Of a DNA stretch of 64,000 nucleotides, positions 51,104 through 63,828 are shown one piece after another; positions within the stretch are counted from its first letter, which is position 1, and the number at the start of each line of letters is the position of its first letter. This stretch comes from Phoebastria nigripes (taxonomy: Eukaryota > Chordata > Aves > Procellariiformes > Diomedeidae): contig JAYKAV010002750.1 of the NCBI GenBank assembly GCA_035582835.1, forward strand, positions 344,940 to 408,939, given 5' to 3'. Position numbers and translations under genes: made by a program. A model generated the notes under the pieces. It was not told where the DNA came from and ran no database searches. It saw only the letters and a program-made list of their open reading frames with translations.

Positions 51104-51192
51104 CGCGCCAAGGCATTTGAAGACTACGTGGTGCACCCCAGCATGCAGAGCCACGCAGCTTTACTGGTGGTTCTCTTCACTGTGGTTCACAG
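51104..51192 (+). other. Cryptic-exon-like open segment in KLHL2 intron 4
   Basis: A pyrimidine-rich stretch ending in AAG (51085-51103) precedes 89 bases with no stop in one frame, followed by a strong donor CACAG|GTGATG at 51193. The open frame reads RAKAFEDYVVHPSM and onward, 29 codons plus two bases. CpG is retained at several places (CGCG, ACGTGG, CACGCA) although the surrounding intron is CpG-poor. I do not recognise the peptide. Inclusion between KLHL2 exons 4 and 5 would shift the frame, since 89 is not a multiple of three. It could be a poison exon, a conserved non-coding block or chance. Confidence 0.35.
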
Positions 51193-54100
51193 GTGATGCC
51201 CTTGTGAGAATGTTTTGGGAAGAGAGGGAGGAGAAAGGTTGAAAGACAGCAGTATATGTAGAGGTCTTAAGAACAGAGGGTATCTCAACTGATGCTTTCA
51301 ACTTTCTAATTGATGTGACAGCTTTAGTGTTCCTTTAACAATCTTTTACAAGATAAATCTTATAAAATATTTGCAGACAGCTCCCCCCCCTTCAATATAT
51401 GATGAGTAAGGTGCTAATTATTGAACCCTGAGGTGACAGGTTACAATCCTGCTTGGTTCTGAGGGAATGAAAATATTTGTCATGATCTTCGGCTCCTTGA
51501 TCTTCCATATCCTCCACCAGCGGGTGTTTGCTGGACTTGGCTTTAACTTGAAACCTAGAAACCTTTCTTATGCTGTCCACCATCATATTTCAGCTTACCA
51601 TCACTTTATATGCTACCCTCATGAAGACCTAGAACCTTCTGTCCATAAACTCTTTTTTTTTTTCTTGGCTAATAGGTTTCAAGCAACTGCACTAATTCTT
51701 AAAAGCACTTTTCTTTACAAAAAGTGTTTTATGTAATAGAGCTATTGAGTGTCAAAAGCTCTATCAGCACTTGGTGATCTTATTTCCCTGACACAGATAT
51801 TATTAAAGGTTTAGGAGGAGATGGAGTTCTTTACTGGATCATCTTTTAGAGCTGTAAAAATAAACAAGCTGTTGGTCTTTCTGCTCATCTGCATCATGGC
51901 TGCAGTGACATGGCTACTAAATTCTGGAAGCTCTTGCAAATTCTGAAGTAGTATCCAGAGTCATTCGAGTTAAAATGTTTTATAAAACTGGCTCATCCTA
52001 ATGACTTCATGATTAAAACTGAATTGAAAAAAAGAATTACTTAATCCTGATGTGTGTTGAAACCACTCTTTATATGGTAATCCAAACGTTCACTTTTATT
52101 CTTTTATGCCAGCACAGTTCTAATAATATTAGGGGCTTGCTGACACTGCAGAGAGGTACTTAAATCCAAGCTGACATAAGTTTCATTACAAACCCTATTC
52201 ATAGAAATGTTTTTAAGTCTTACTGGGCGAGAATTTAGTGTTGGACTAAACAGCCTTATAGTATACTGTTTGATTGTGTGCTGAAAGAGTACCAGTGGAG
52301 TACCACTGTGTTTTCCTATTGTACATATTTTATACATTAGGCCTCAAGCAACCATCTGGTTACCTCTTTTGACCCATTTTTTTGTATATGTGACAACAGC
52401 TTTGAGGATTTTAATAATGTGAGGGCACAACTAATATGTGGCTTAGCTAGAGGAGAGACAGTGGCACACTTCTTGAATTTATATGCATTGTAAGACATGT
52501 CAGGCAACAGTAAATGATCTAATTTTCCCAGTGAAATAATCCTACTATGCATTCTTCATTTGCTTATACATGCCTGCCTGTCAGGAGAGTGAGTGTAGGA
52601 GGGAAGGGAAGAGAGGAGTGTGATCTTTCTACAGGCATATTTAATTACCAATACAAGCTTCATTAATTTGCGCTCTAAATGAGTAAGCTTCACATAAAAG
52701 AGCTGCTGACCAAAATGCTAAGCAAACAGCTTTGTGGGGAAACAATATTTTGCTCTCTGTCAGTTTTTAAATGCGTATTGAGTAGTATGTGTTTTTCTTT
52801 ACCTATTTTTTTTTTTCCATAGCATATCTTTTGTGACTTTAGCTATTATGTATGTGCAAAGTAGAAACTGCCTGGGTTTTGGGGCACAATGTTATTACTT
52901 ACACTGCAGAATAGGTATGGTTACTATATTGTCACTCCCCTTTCTATGTTTGTTTTTCTTAAGACTGAGAAACTGGGGGGTTTTGTTTGGTTGAAGGTGT
53001 ATTCCAGAGCCTCACACCTGGTTGATAGGTGTTTGATGCCCTACTAAAAAAGTTTCTTTTCTGATTTGGCTTACTTGGTGATACGTGACAGAAGGAAATC
53101 ACACTGTGCATACTTAATATGAGGAAAGTGTTAAGGGTTGCTGAATCTGGTAGCCTGATAACGGCAAGGTGGCTGCAACTCCATGTCCCCAAGCTCCAGC
53201 TGGTAGTGAGGCTGAGCATGTATTTCCAGTAGGTACACACAATCACGTGTATACAGCACACGTACACGCGGCCAGCCACACAGATCAATGCAGACAGAAA
53301 CACTCAGCTGTTGTCTCGATTCTGTCTTGAGTTGGGCTGTTTTCCCAAAAAGTCTCTTGGACATGTCTGTTCAACACCGTCTTTTGCGTTGTGGTGCTAG
53401 ACCTAGAGCAGACCTTCCCAAATTATGTTTTATGCCAAGCTGAATAAACACAATTCATGCTTCTTCATTTAGGGATAAAATTCTTTACTATTCTCTCCCC
53501 TTGGTTATAGACGGTAGGGTGAAGTTGCAGGAGATAAGTAGCAAAAGGAGTTTGTAGAGAAGGCAACTGCTGTTTCTGTACAGCTGTAACTTTGGTTAAG
53601 GCAGAGAGAAAAATGGTGGCAGGACCATCAGAACCAGGAGAAGCAGGTGTTGCACAGATATGGCAACTACTCTTTCCTGAGGTATTTGCATTTTTACATT
53701 CCTGCCTTTTTTTTTTTTTCTCTTTTCTGAAGATATCTTGCTGCTATTTCTCTCTGTCCTCCAAGTGATGCTTTATTCACATTTTGCTGGCATTTTCCAG
53801 CCAATGGATCTTATTATAACATCTTTTTTTTGCTATGGTCTTGCTGAATGGGAAATCCCAGAACTTTGTTCATAAAGAAAATTGGGTAGGCAGAAGGGTA
53901 TGAGCCTTGTATGAAAGGATAAGAAAGAATGAAAAGATAACTGAATGGAAATTTGAGCTGTTGTACACCAGCTTGTAGCTGCTAAAAAGAAATATGTAAG
54001 GGAGAAACAGAACTGAGAATGAGCACAAGAGATAAAAGATGAATCTAAAATTTGGATCAAAAGGTATGAGAAGTGAATTAAAATTGTCCTGAGGTTGTAA

Positions 54101-55129
54101 AAGACTGTCTTGGACTATCAAATGCCAGCATGTGTGGGAGGCAGAGAGCCTTGAACCTCTTCTGGAGAGAGACTGAGGTCTTACGAACTGAATTACAGAT
54201 TCTCCCTATCTCGAAGTCTTTGTTCCTTCAGAAGGTGTTTTGAGCAGGGGGGAAAAACCAGTTGTTTCTGCTTATTTGGAAGAGAGACTTCTGGGCAAAG
54301 GCGGTGAAGAGGCTTGTAGCTTGGCTGTGTCAGCATGGTCTAAGCAAGAGCCAGGGAATGAATCAGAAACTCATGGGGGAGGTGATGGGGTGAGACAGAA
54401 GTGGGGTTGAGGCAGGAGTACATTATAGAAGAGATACTGATCTGTAATCCTGTGCTTCAGAAGCATGTGATTCTGATTACTGTGGGAGGTGAATGGGAAG
54501 TCACTGAGGGATTTAAACAGGCATGTTTAATTTAAATGATAAAAAGAATAAAACACTTTTACTCAGCACTGCAGCTCTAAATATAACAGCTGTTCATTTC
54601 CTGCATATTGTTTCTGTAATGAGTGATTTAGGAGAGTGTGTAGGCTGCCAGAGCCACGCATGAGCAAGGTGCCAAAAACTAATTAAGGTAGAAAGTCCCA
54701 GTTACGCCAACGGACTGTGCAAGGTGCATCCTCTCACAGATCAAGGACAGGATTAGAGAAGGGGTCGAAAGATGAGGCACTGAAGCAAATGAATATCAGA
54801 TCACTAGGGCAAAAATCATTTTATAGACATGTATGTAAAAAATGATCCTTGCGTACCCACAGAGAAGAAACTTTTAAAGTGAGGTGGCTGAGACTGTATA
54901 AAAATGTTATATTCTCTAGCTGGCTATTCCTTGTAGTCTCAGCTCACGTTTTAGTAAATCAATACAATGTCACTAGTGATCCTGAGTATTAGAGACACTA
55001 TCAAGGATTTTTTTTGTTAGTGGTGGGTAACACAAGGGAAGTTCAAACTTTCCGTGTGTTTTTGAATTCTATTTATGAGTTGTGCATAGCTCCTAAAAAC
55101 CTCCTGTAATTCTTTGAGTGGTCCAGAAA

Positions 55130-55172
55130 TAACCATATCAAAGGCTTTTGAAAGTCAAGTTAGTTATAGTCC
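55130..55172 (-). mobile_element. LINE reverse-transcriptase relic (possible)
   Basis: On the minus strand, 55163-55143 reads LDFQKPL, close to the LDFSKAFD motif of CR1/L2-type reverse transcriptases. The surrounding sequence is too decayed to delimit. Non-functional relic if real. Confidence 0.3.
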
Positions 55173-55444
55173 CTCCTAAACTGTCACATGATGAGCAATA
55201 AATAGATCAAAAATCCCTAGGGAGCACAGGAACAAATAGGAATAAATAGTTGGTTTTCACTGTATCAAAATGGTTGTAATGTGTCACAAGCTTCCAAAGA
55301 AGGATGGATTTTCTTTAGTTTTGAAAAGTAGATAGCAAAAGATGTAGGTGATAAACTGGTTTAACGATTTTTTTCAAGACCAGACAAAAATAGAAAATTT
55401 CACTGCTTTCTAGCTAAGCTAAATATCGGGCTAGCATGATCACA

Positions 55445-55590
55445 GACCAAATTTAGTGTTAGAAAGTGTAAAGTAATGCATGAAAAGAAAAATTTGAATT
55501 ACTCCTACGTATTGCTATGTTTTACATTAACAACTTTTCCTAGAATAGAATAACATACTGTAGTCACCTTAGAAAAACTTATGCTCATTG
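55445..55590 (+). mobile_element. LINE ORF2 C-terminal relic (possible)
   Basis: 55449-55487 reads KFSVRKCKVMHEK, strongly resembling the KFNxDKCKVMHIG motif that follows the reverse-transcriptase domain in CR1/L2-type elements. The remaining sequence is consistent with a decayed old copy. Orientation is opposite to the fragment near 55,150, so the two are probably separate insertions or a rearranged one. Confidence 0.45.
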
Positions 55591-57312
55591 TGAAATAGTG
55601 GCTTTAAAAAGGAGTGTAAAAAAAAAAAAAAAAAAAAGGCACAGCAGCATCTGTTTGTCATTGTATAAATCTGTGTTCTCACCTGTGGAGGTGTAACACT
55701 CTGCTGGATGGTCTAAAATATGACAGGAATAGCACGCTTTGGGGAAAGGCTTAAAGCTGCTAAAGGCATGGAAAAGCTATCATTTAAGAGAGGGAGAGAA
55801 TTCAGGCCTTTTTTAGGTTGACTGTGAGATGACTAAACAAGGACTCTATTTTTCCTCCAATATCTATGTTTCAAAGACTCCACGTACCATTTTTAAGGGT
55901 AAAAGAGCAAGTTGCTTATCTTTCAGCATAAGTAAATTTTTCTTTAGGATACCTTGAGAGAGGAGTGCACAAAAACATACATGTGCATATGTGTTGTTGT
56001 TACGCTTAGAGCGGATACCTAATGAATAGAGCATGTTGCCGCAAAATGCGTGAGAGGAGCTGCCTAGGATGTAGAAGGTGAGCAGTGTGCTTTTCTAGCT
56101 GCACTGGTTGGTTTGGAAATTATTACCTGTGAACCTTGGGTTACCATTAGATAGACTGTGTTTCAAAGCAGGTGTTTTCACCTTGTAAGGTCTACCTCCC
56201 TAATTAGGTGAGAGCATATGAGGTCCAGGTCTGGGCTGGGTTCACCTGTTCTACTTTCCTCCATCCTAGGTTTCTTCTTCCCCTTTTCCTTGGAAGGGGG
56301 GAAGACAGGGGAAGGGATGGTGCTGATGGAAGCAGAGCAGTGCTGTGAGGCTTCATTTCAGTAAATACTGGGTTTAACCACATATTGGGGAAGGGAGGAG
56401 GACATAACAGATTCTGTCTTGAGCCAGCCACCAAACTTGCTTCCAGTGTGGCTGAGAGTGTGGAGGAGATCCCTGGCTCGTTGCAGCAGAGCTATACAAA
56501 AACAGTTTGCCATTTCTTCCTCTCTTTATCTTCTACCCCTCTCCTACTCTTAAGAAGCCTGCATCCCTGACCCATCAACCAGAACTGTAGCCACCACCAC
56601 CACAATCTTTTACTGTCCCCTTTCAAAACTGGAAGACCAGGCTCTTGTCCCATTGCAGCCCTTATATTTATTTACCTGTGAAGCACTGGACACTGCCAAT
56701 TTTTCTCCAGTGAAGTTTGGTTTTAACTAACTAGAAATGCTGTTCTAAAAGGTAAGATGTATCCTTGTGCTTCAAGAGCAAGCTATTCCCTACGTTTCAA
56801 GGAAACGTTCTTTGTTGTGGCTGATTTACTCCAGACTATGAGGTTTCATGCACCTTTCTCTGATAGTGGATGAAGATGGGTGTTCCTAGACTACCTGGGA
56901 TGAATAGGCTATTGCTTTGGTCTAATATATAGTTATCCCTGTATTTTCATTATTAACATGATTTAAGGTTGGTCTCAGAACTGATCGAAGTGCTCAGCTT
57001 CTGCACCAGAAGGGTGTTGGCCCTCTAAAAATAGGGTGGGAAGAACATGCAAATGGAAGACAGATTACTCTATTATTATGCAGTTGACTAGGGAGGGATG
57101 CATTGCTTTTTCTTTTTAGAAGACAGGGATTTTACCCATTATTTGAACATACATTTAGCTAAAAAACTGTAAAGTTCTAGGCTAGCCTGGAAAATATTTT
57201 TAACTGTTTGTTTTATGGGCCAGCTAGGATTGGGATTCTGTTGTGAGAGGTGGTATAGCAACAAGCTATAAGTATGGTGTGGCCCAAAAGAGTTTACAGA
57301 CTTGAATAGACT

Positions 57313-57343
<31 letters not shown>

Positions 57344-58083
57344 NNNNNNNNNNNNNNNNNNNNNNNNNNNNNNNNNNNNNNNNNNNNNNNNNNNNNNNNN
57401 NNNNNNNNNNNNNNNNNNNNNNNNNNNNNNNNNNNNNNNNNNNNNNNNNNNNNNNNNNNNNNNNNNNNNNNNNNNNNNNNNNNNNNNNNNNNNNNNNNNN
57501 NNNNNNNNNNNNNNNNNNNNNNNNNNNNNNNNNNNNNNNNNNNNNNNNNNNNNNNNNNNNNNNNNNNNNNNNNNNNNNNNNNNNNNNNNNNNNNNNNNNN
57601 NNNNNNNNNNNNNNNNNNNNNNNNNNNNNNNNNNNNNNNNNNNNNNNNNNNNNNNNNNNNNNNNNNNNNNNNNNNNNNNNNNNNNNNNNNNNNNNNNNNN
57701 NNNNNNNNNNNNNNNNNNNNNNNNNNNNNNNNNNNNNNNNNNNNNNNNNNNNNNNNNNNNNNNNNNNNNNNNNNNNNNNNNNNNNNNNNNNNNNNNNNNN
57801 NNNNNNNNNNNNNNNNNNNNNNNNNNNNNNNNNNNNNNNNNNNNNNNNNNNNNNNNNNNNNNNNNNNNNNNNNNNNNNNNNNNNNNNNNNNNNNNNNNNN
57901 NNNNNNNNNNNNNNNNNNNNNNNNNNNNNNNNNNNNNNNNNNNNNNNNNNNNNNNNNNNNNNNNNNNNNNNNNNNNNNNNNNNNNNNNNNNNNNNNNNNN
58001 NNNNNNNNNNNNNNNNNNNNNNNNNNNNNNNNNNNNNNNNNNNNNNNNNNNNNNNNNNNNNNNNNNNNNNNNNNNNNNNNNNN
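57344..58083. other. Assembly gap (740 N) flanked by homopolymers
   Basis: The gap is preceded by a run of 27 A (57317-57343) and followed by 8 T (58084-58091). Such flanks suggest that the assembler stopped at low-complexity sequence. Translations across it are meaningless. Confidence 0.99.
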
Positions 58084-58366
58084 TTTTTTTTGAGGAGGTA
58101 TTCCACTGTGACATTTCTAGGAGAATATAAATGTGGTCTGTAGGAAACTGAATGATAAGTAAAAGATTATCTCAATAAAATATAAAAACATAACTGTAAC
58201 TCTAAAAGCTCGGAGTAATGAAATGTCTTTTGAGTCCACTGAAGGGCCATTTATTGCACATTAGATGTCAATCTTGACACAATTTTTGTATTGAAGATAA
58301 GCACCAGGCACGCAAAGCATTTCTACTTCATGCTATTTCTGTTGTCCTTAGTTCTTGGTTTTGTAT

Positions 58367-58442
58367 AGTAATTTAATAATTAATTAATAATTCCATTTCA
58401 ATAATTTAAAAATTATTAATAATTTTTATTTTAATATAAAAT
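58367..58442. repeat. AT-rich imperfect palindrome
   Basis: Nearly pure A/T stretch dominated by repeated AATTAATAATT and ATTATTAATAATT words that are largely self-complementary. Simple sequence; no gene. Confidence 0.7.
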
Positions 58443-61400
58443 CCAGTAGTATGGATGCATCTTCTGTACCAGAGAATGGGATAATAGAGAAAGCAGAGGT
58501 TCACAATCTACTATCCCAGTTATGCTGCTACTTGTTTCCAGCACAGGCGTTAGGGTTTTGCAAATGGTGTTTCAATCCCTCTCTTTAAGATTGCCAGCAA
58601 GTATACAGTTATATTAGTTATACTAGGAGAACAAGCCTTGTTTGTTACAAGTCAGTCAGTCTGTAATGTAGAAAAAAACCCCAACAAACCAACAAACAAT
58701 TCCTTCCTCAGTGCCCTGCCCCTCAGTCCCCCCAAAGTCATCTTTTGTTCTTCAGGAAACATAGCACGTGAACATTTTGATTCTTTTGTCAGCATTTTAT
58801 GTCTTTAGTTTTCAGGAATATTTTAAAAATATTTCTATCATAGTAATCTTTGGTATAACCAAACTTAGTGTATCTGTCAGTGGGGTCTGAGACTGAGGGT
58901 GGTCTGGTACTGAAGGTGTGAGATGTTACAGGTAAATCCTATAGCTGAAGCACACCAGCTAAAAGCATCAGCTGATACAGTGATTCTTACGTGGGTCATA
59001 CAGAAAGACATTATGTGGCCTTTACAGAAAGATCGAAGACCACGTAGTGTGAGTTATGTTATCCTGCCTACTTAATTTTTTCAGCTTCTTTTAATCCTTC
59101 TGTATTTTGTGTGTTATTTGACTGGCTAGCACTTGAGCTCCCATAGTTAAAGAATAAATTGTCCAGTTTCTGAATGACAAACAATCAGCAGCAAGTGGCT
59201 TTGTTCAGACTCCAGTTAGCCTTGTTTAAATTATCCTGTCCCTAAGAAAATAAGAAGGTATTTTTATGCAGCTGAATAATCTTATAAGCACTGATTTACA
59301 GTATGATGAAGGATTCTGAGCTTTCATTTTAGATGACCTACTGTACATATACTTACATTCAGTGACCAAACTTCAAATCAAAAACTCTGTTTCTATCAAA
59401 TCAAAATGTCTACGATTTTTTTCACTGAAAGAAAAGTCTAAAATTTTAACTGAAATTATTTTAGGTTCAAGAATGTTTCACTCCAAGTGAGACAATGTTT
59501 CAGTTCTATTTCCAGTGTCTGATATGAAAGGCTAAGCTCATGACTGTTAACAAAAATAACCATCAGAATAGAAAATCAATCTGTCTCTCTTGTGTGGAGG
59601 CTTAAGCCAAAATGCGCTGTTACGTGGTGGTTAGGGCACTGTTCTGGTAGAGAAGATGTAGGAGAATCCTCAAGCGAAACAAGACTCCACGGTTCTCCCT
59701 TGTAGACCAGATATACACCATTAATTATAGTGTATGATTTGATTAAAGTGACCCTTCTGTTACTTCGTTTGCTTCATGAATCTTGTTTCTGCACTTCAGC
59801 AACCCCTAACTGCATCCCAAATCCATCCCAAAACTTCCACACCCACCCCCTTCAAAAAACCCTAAGAAAACAACGAAACAAACACCTCCATCCCAAATGT
59901 TTTAACTAATAATTAGTAGTTCATTCAGATTAATCTTCTAAAGTGGTATGTATTCTAAAGCCATTTTTTTGAGCAAATCGGTTGCTTCCTATAAATTGCA
60001 TGTCACTGTAGCTGAAGTGGACTCTTAAGTACAGATTATGATGCTGGCTAAAAAGCAGGTATGTAGAACAGTTACTTTTTCCTTACACTCCATTTTAATC
60101 TGTCACGCTGCTTTCCAAGTTGGGAGCTGCTTAGTATTTTGTAGATCGTGTCAGTCATTCAAAATATTACATTATCATGATTGTTTGCTTGTTTTCAACT
60201 GAAACAGTGGTCAACCAATTTGTGTCTAGTACTAAGGGAATGTGAAGGAATAGGACTGTATCTTGATTAGCAGTCTGATTCCTTCCTCTGATACTATAAA
60301 ACTGCCACCCACACCTAATTTTTAATTGGATGGGGCTCATTAAGCTAAAGGATAAATTTATACATCCAAGTCTTCACATAGCCTATAAAGTCAAGGATGT
60401 TAAGATACCCAAAAGGTATATTTTATAAGATACATGGTATCATGTTTTAAACTTGCAGCTCATGCACATCTTTAAATCCAGTGCAGCATCTTATTTGTGT
60501 GTATTTTAACACTGGAACAGTGCACTTAACTTGCACATGTTGTTCGTATAGAAACGCTAGCAGGGTTGAATTTTCCAAAATTGGAACTTCTACATTTTAT
60601 TCCGCAGACGCAAGTGTTAAAATATTTGTATCTATTTTAGTGTTTTTGTATGCCTACTCCCAAATAGCGTAATTTCAATGCAGTGCTGAATGATTTCACT
60701 AGAACTTAGACTACACTTCAGTTACAAACCACAGTTTTAATTACAGCACAGGTGCATGTAGATGAGAATAAAAAAATAAGATAATTTGGATGATCTTTGA
60801 CCATTATTTTAATTTCCTTCTTCCTTATGCCATGATAGTATAAACAGCAAGTGAAGGAGTTTAGTTTGCTGAAATTGTTATTTAAACCTTAGAAATAGAA
60901 GTTAAACTTTACTGTATTTCTTCAAGATTTGTTTTATGACACGTATTAACATAACTGCTGCTCTCTGAAATTGATTTCATTTTAATGTTGTAACTGAAAA
61001 TATGGAATATCCGCAATTAGCAAGGATGTAACTTGCTCTCCTGTATGCTTCTATGTTGCATTGTATTGTGTTTGAATTCTCACACATCTGCTTTCCTAGG
61101 TTAGTCTCTACAGATTTTTTTTTTCCTTCCATGTGATAAAGAATGAAATTTTTCTGTTTTAGACAGCACATTATTCAATTCTCTTGGCATATGCTGCTTT
61201 GATTTTTATTGGCTTATTTGCTTGCAAAGTACTTTAATGTTCTGAGAAATCCTGTGGGATCTCGTTCCCAAAACCTGCAATAGGTTCTTTCATTATTTTC
61301 ATATTGGCATTATACTAATCTTAATGCATTGTTGGTGGGTATCAATTTGAATTTGGGCAAGAATTCATGACAGAAATCTTAAAGAAATGCCAGGAAATTT

Positions 61401-61629
61401 AAAAATAGTGGAGATTAAAATATTGCCTTAAGCATCTTCGTACTGCAGGTAGCACAGTATGTTCTGGCTAGGAGAATCCGTCAGTACAAAGAGGAGTGCA
61501 AAGATGATAGCATGGATTGATATGAAATTACTGAATTAAATTGATTTAAATCAGCAGGCAGAAAGCTTTAATAAATTTAAATTTTACTTTGAATTGAACT
61601 TTTTAAAAGCAGGTCCAGTTAAAGCAGGT

Positions 61630-62012
61630 TGAGGGACCTGTTTTTAATATCTCCAAGTGTGGAGATTCTGCAGCTTCTTGGGGCAACCTGTTCCAGGGCT
61701 TAACCACCCTCATGGTTTAAAAAAAAACCCAGCACAAAATAACAAAAAACAACCTAACTTTTTTTCCAATCAGATTTTCCTGTGTTCCCACTTGCCTCTT
61801 GTCCCACTGCTATGCATCTTCAAGAACAATCCGGCTCAGTCTTCTCTACCCTCCCATTAAATAGTTGTGGACCGTAATAAGATCTCCTCTTTGTCGTCTT
61901 TTACGGCTGAACAAGTTTGGCTTTCTTAGCCTCTCCTTGTAATATCATATGCTCCAACCCTCTGATCCTCTTGGTGGCCCCTTCCACTGGACTTGTTCCT
62001 CCATTCTCAACT
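61630..62012 (-). mobile_element. CR1 LINE fragment, longer 3' copy
   Basis: About 380 bases carrying, in order on the plus strand, GGGGCAACCTGTTCCAGGGC, CTTGTCCCACTGCTATGCAT, TAATAAGATCTCCTCTTTGT, CTTAGCCTCTCCTTGTAATA and CTCCAACCCTCTGATCCTCT. These are the successive blocks of the reverse-complemented avian CR1 3' region. It includes an A-rich insertion around 61,718-61,757. Antisense to KLHL2, truncated, non-coding. Confidence 0.93.
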
Positions 62013-62250
62013 AGCAGGACAGGTACTAAAAGCTTATGTGTTGCATAAAGTGGTACCAGCTTGTGGGAGCAAGGGGCTGTGTGAAGGGGAGTGTAGCACT
62101 GAACTTTGTGAAGTGAATATACTGTGAAGGGATGCCCGTTAAGTCATCTAGCAGCCTTCGGGCAGGATTAACTCCCTTGTCTGGTGTGGAGGCACTCCTG
62201 GGCAGCTTCTCTGACCAGCTGCTTCTAGGTAGTCCACGAGGAGGGTTTAA

Positions 62251-62759
62251 TGTTTGACATAAAATTTACTTATTTGAAGATACTTGGTGCTACATGTATG
62301 CTATGTTTTGATTTAGCAGAGAGATACAGCAATGTACTGAAATCACAACACAAGCAAAATATAGCAACTGCAATATACATTTGGATCACCATGCAAAAGT
62401 GATTCCCATTACCGGTCTCTGTATGCCCACTGTCAGGATGTTGGGCATCCTCAGTTCACTAGGAAGCAATATGTGGGATAAAGCCAGCTCAAGCCTGTTG
62501 CTGTCTTCAGAGTTCCTTCTGTTGGTTGTTCAGTTTTTATACTTTCTGTTGGGCTGAGCCACGTATACACCTCTCCCCCCGCTGGTCTGGCTAGCTGGGG
62601 AGGACATTACACTCTACTAATTATCTCCGAGAAGGCTGTTCACACAACCTCATGACTCACTGGTACAGCCATATATCTAAAACAAAGGTTATCCTCCAGT
62701 CCCCCTTGTGTTGAGATAAGTTCAGCTTTCTTTACGCTACTTCGTGCTCATTCCTTACA
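62251..62759 (-). mobile_element. Probable LTR of an endogenous retrovirus
   Basis: A 509-base block with TG...CA ends (TGTTTGACAT at left, TTCCTTACA at right). Read on the minus strand it has a TATAAAAA box at 62541-62534, about 220 bases in, leaving about 280 bases for R and U5, and an AATAA-type AT-rich stretch near its end. Composition differs from the flanking intron. The putative 5-base flanks (TTTAA and TTTCT) agree only in part, so exact ends are uncertain. No retroviral coding sequence is recognisable beside it. Confidence 0.45.
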
Positions 62760-63810
62760 TTTCTTCCCTGAGTTCATCTCCTCTGAGCCTTCTTCCATTG
62801 TAGGGGCTTGCTGGTCGGTCACGCAGGCTCTATCTCCCTGAGACTGTTGTAAACACGTTCCTTGTGAACTGATGGGTCACAAATAACTGGAGAGGTGCCT
62901 GCCTGTACCGGCTGCTCGTCACCTCAGAGCTCAATACGCATATGTTTTGGTCATGTGAGGTAAATATGTCCAGCTGCACAAGCGTGAACAGAGTCATGAT
63001 GCTGTCTGGAAAAAAAGAGGGAGAAAAGCTGCAGGCAACATCAGTACCCTCAGCCCTCATCATACTCCTGGCATGTATCTGAAGGACCACAAGAGAGGGC
63101 AGCAGCCTCAAATAGGTTGATGATCTAGCTGAGTTATTTTGAAGGGCTTTAATCTACTCCAGTGAAAACAGCACCCAAGTTTAGTGCCTTAAGTGGATCC
63201 CTCCTGACTACGCAGGTGACCCTGCAGGTGGATTTTAAAACAAATACTTGTACCTGGTCGCAGTCCTTTTTGTCTCAGTGGAGTTGAAAAGGTGTATTTG
63301 GCATGGCATTGTGGGTGCACACAGCTTTGGGAATAGGAGTGTCACTTCAGGAAAGAGAACCAGGAGGACATAACCAGGGAATAGTCTTCAAAGACTTGTA
63401 AGGGTTAAAAGATCTGCTCTAGGAAATGTAGCAGTCATTCCAAGATTCATCACCGTGAATTTGACACAAAAAAGAGAATACGTAATTTCTTACTTGCCAT
63501 CTGTAATAATAATCTGTTCAGTTTCTTTGATTATAAAAACAACAACTGCTGTGATGAGGATACATTTTCATAGAATAAGCAATTGGAGATGTTTTTTTAT
63601 TTCCCTCTGCATTTCTTGCAGTACAAAGTGGTATGCATATTAAAGTATTTTTGATCTTTAAAGGAAAGTTAGGGTACCCTCTACTGGCTATTTTTGGAAA
63701 TAAATCTGAGCTGTAGCCTACCAGTTTGGGAGTCAGCAGCAGTTAAACTTAATCTGTACTGCAGTTTTAATATAGCTTTTTTATTTTATGGGTTTGAGAG
63801 GAGTTTGGTT

Positions 63811-63828
63811 CCCCCCCTCCCCCCCCCC
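63811..63828. repeat. C-rich tract
   Basis: Seven C, one T and ten C in a row, giving long G-runs on the minus strand. Simple sequence with potential to stack and a likely spot for sequencing error. Confidence 0.85.

Noticed and set aside
57302..58114. Frames of about 265 codons across the gap
   Set aside because: Composed of unknown bases and homopolymers; an artefact.
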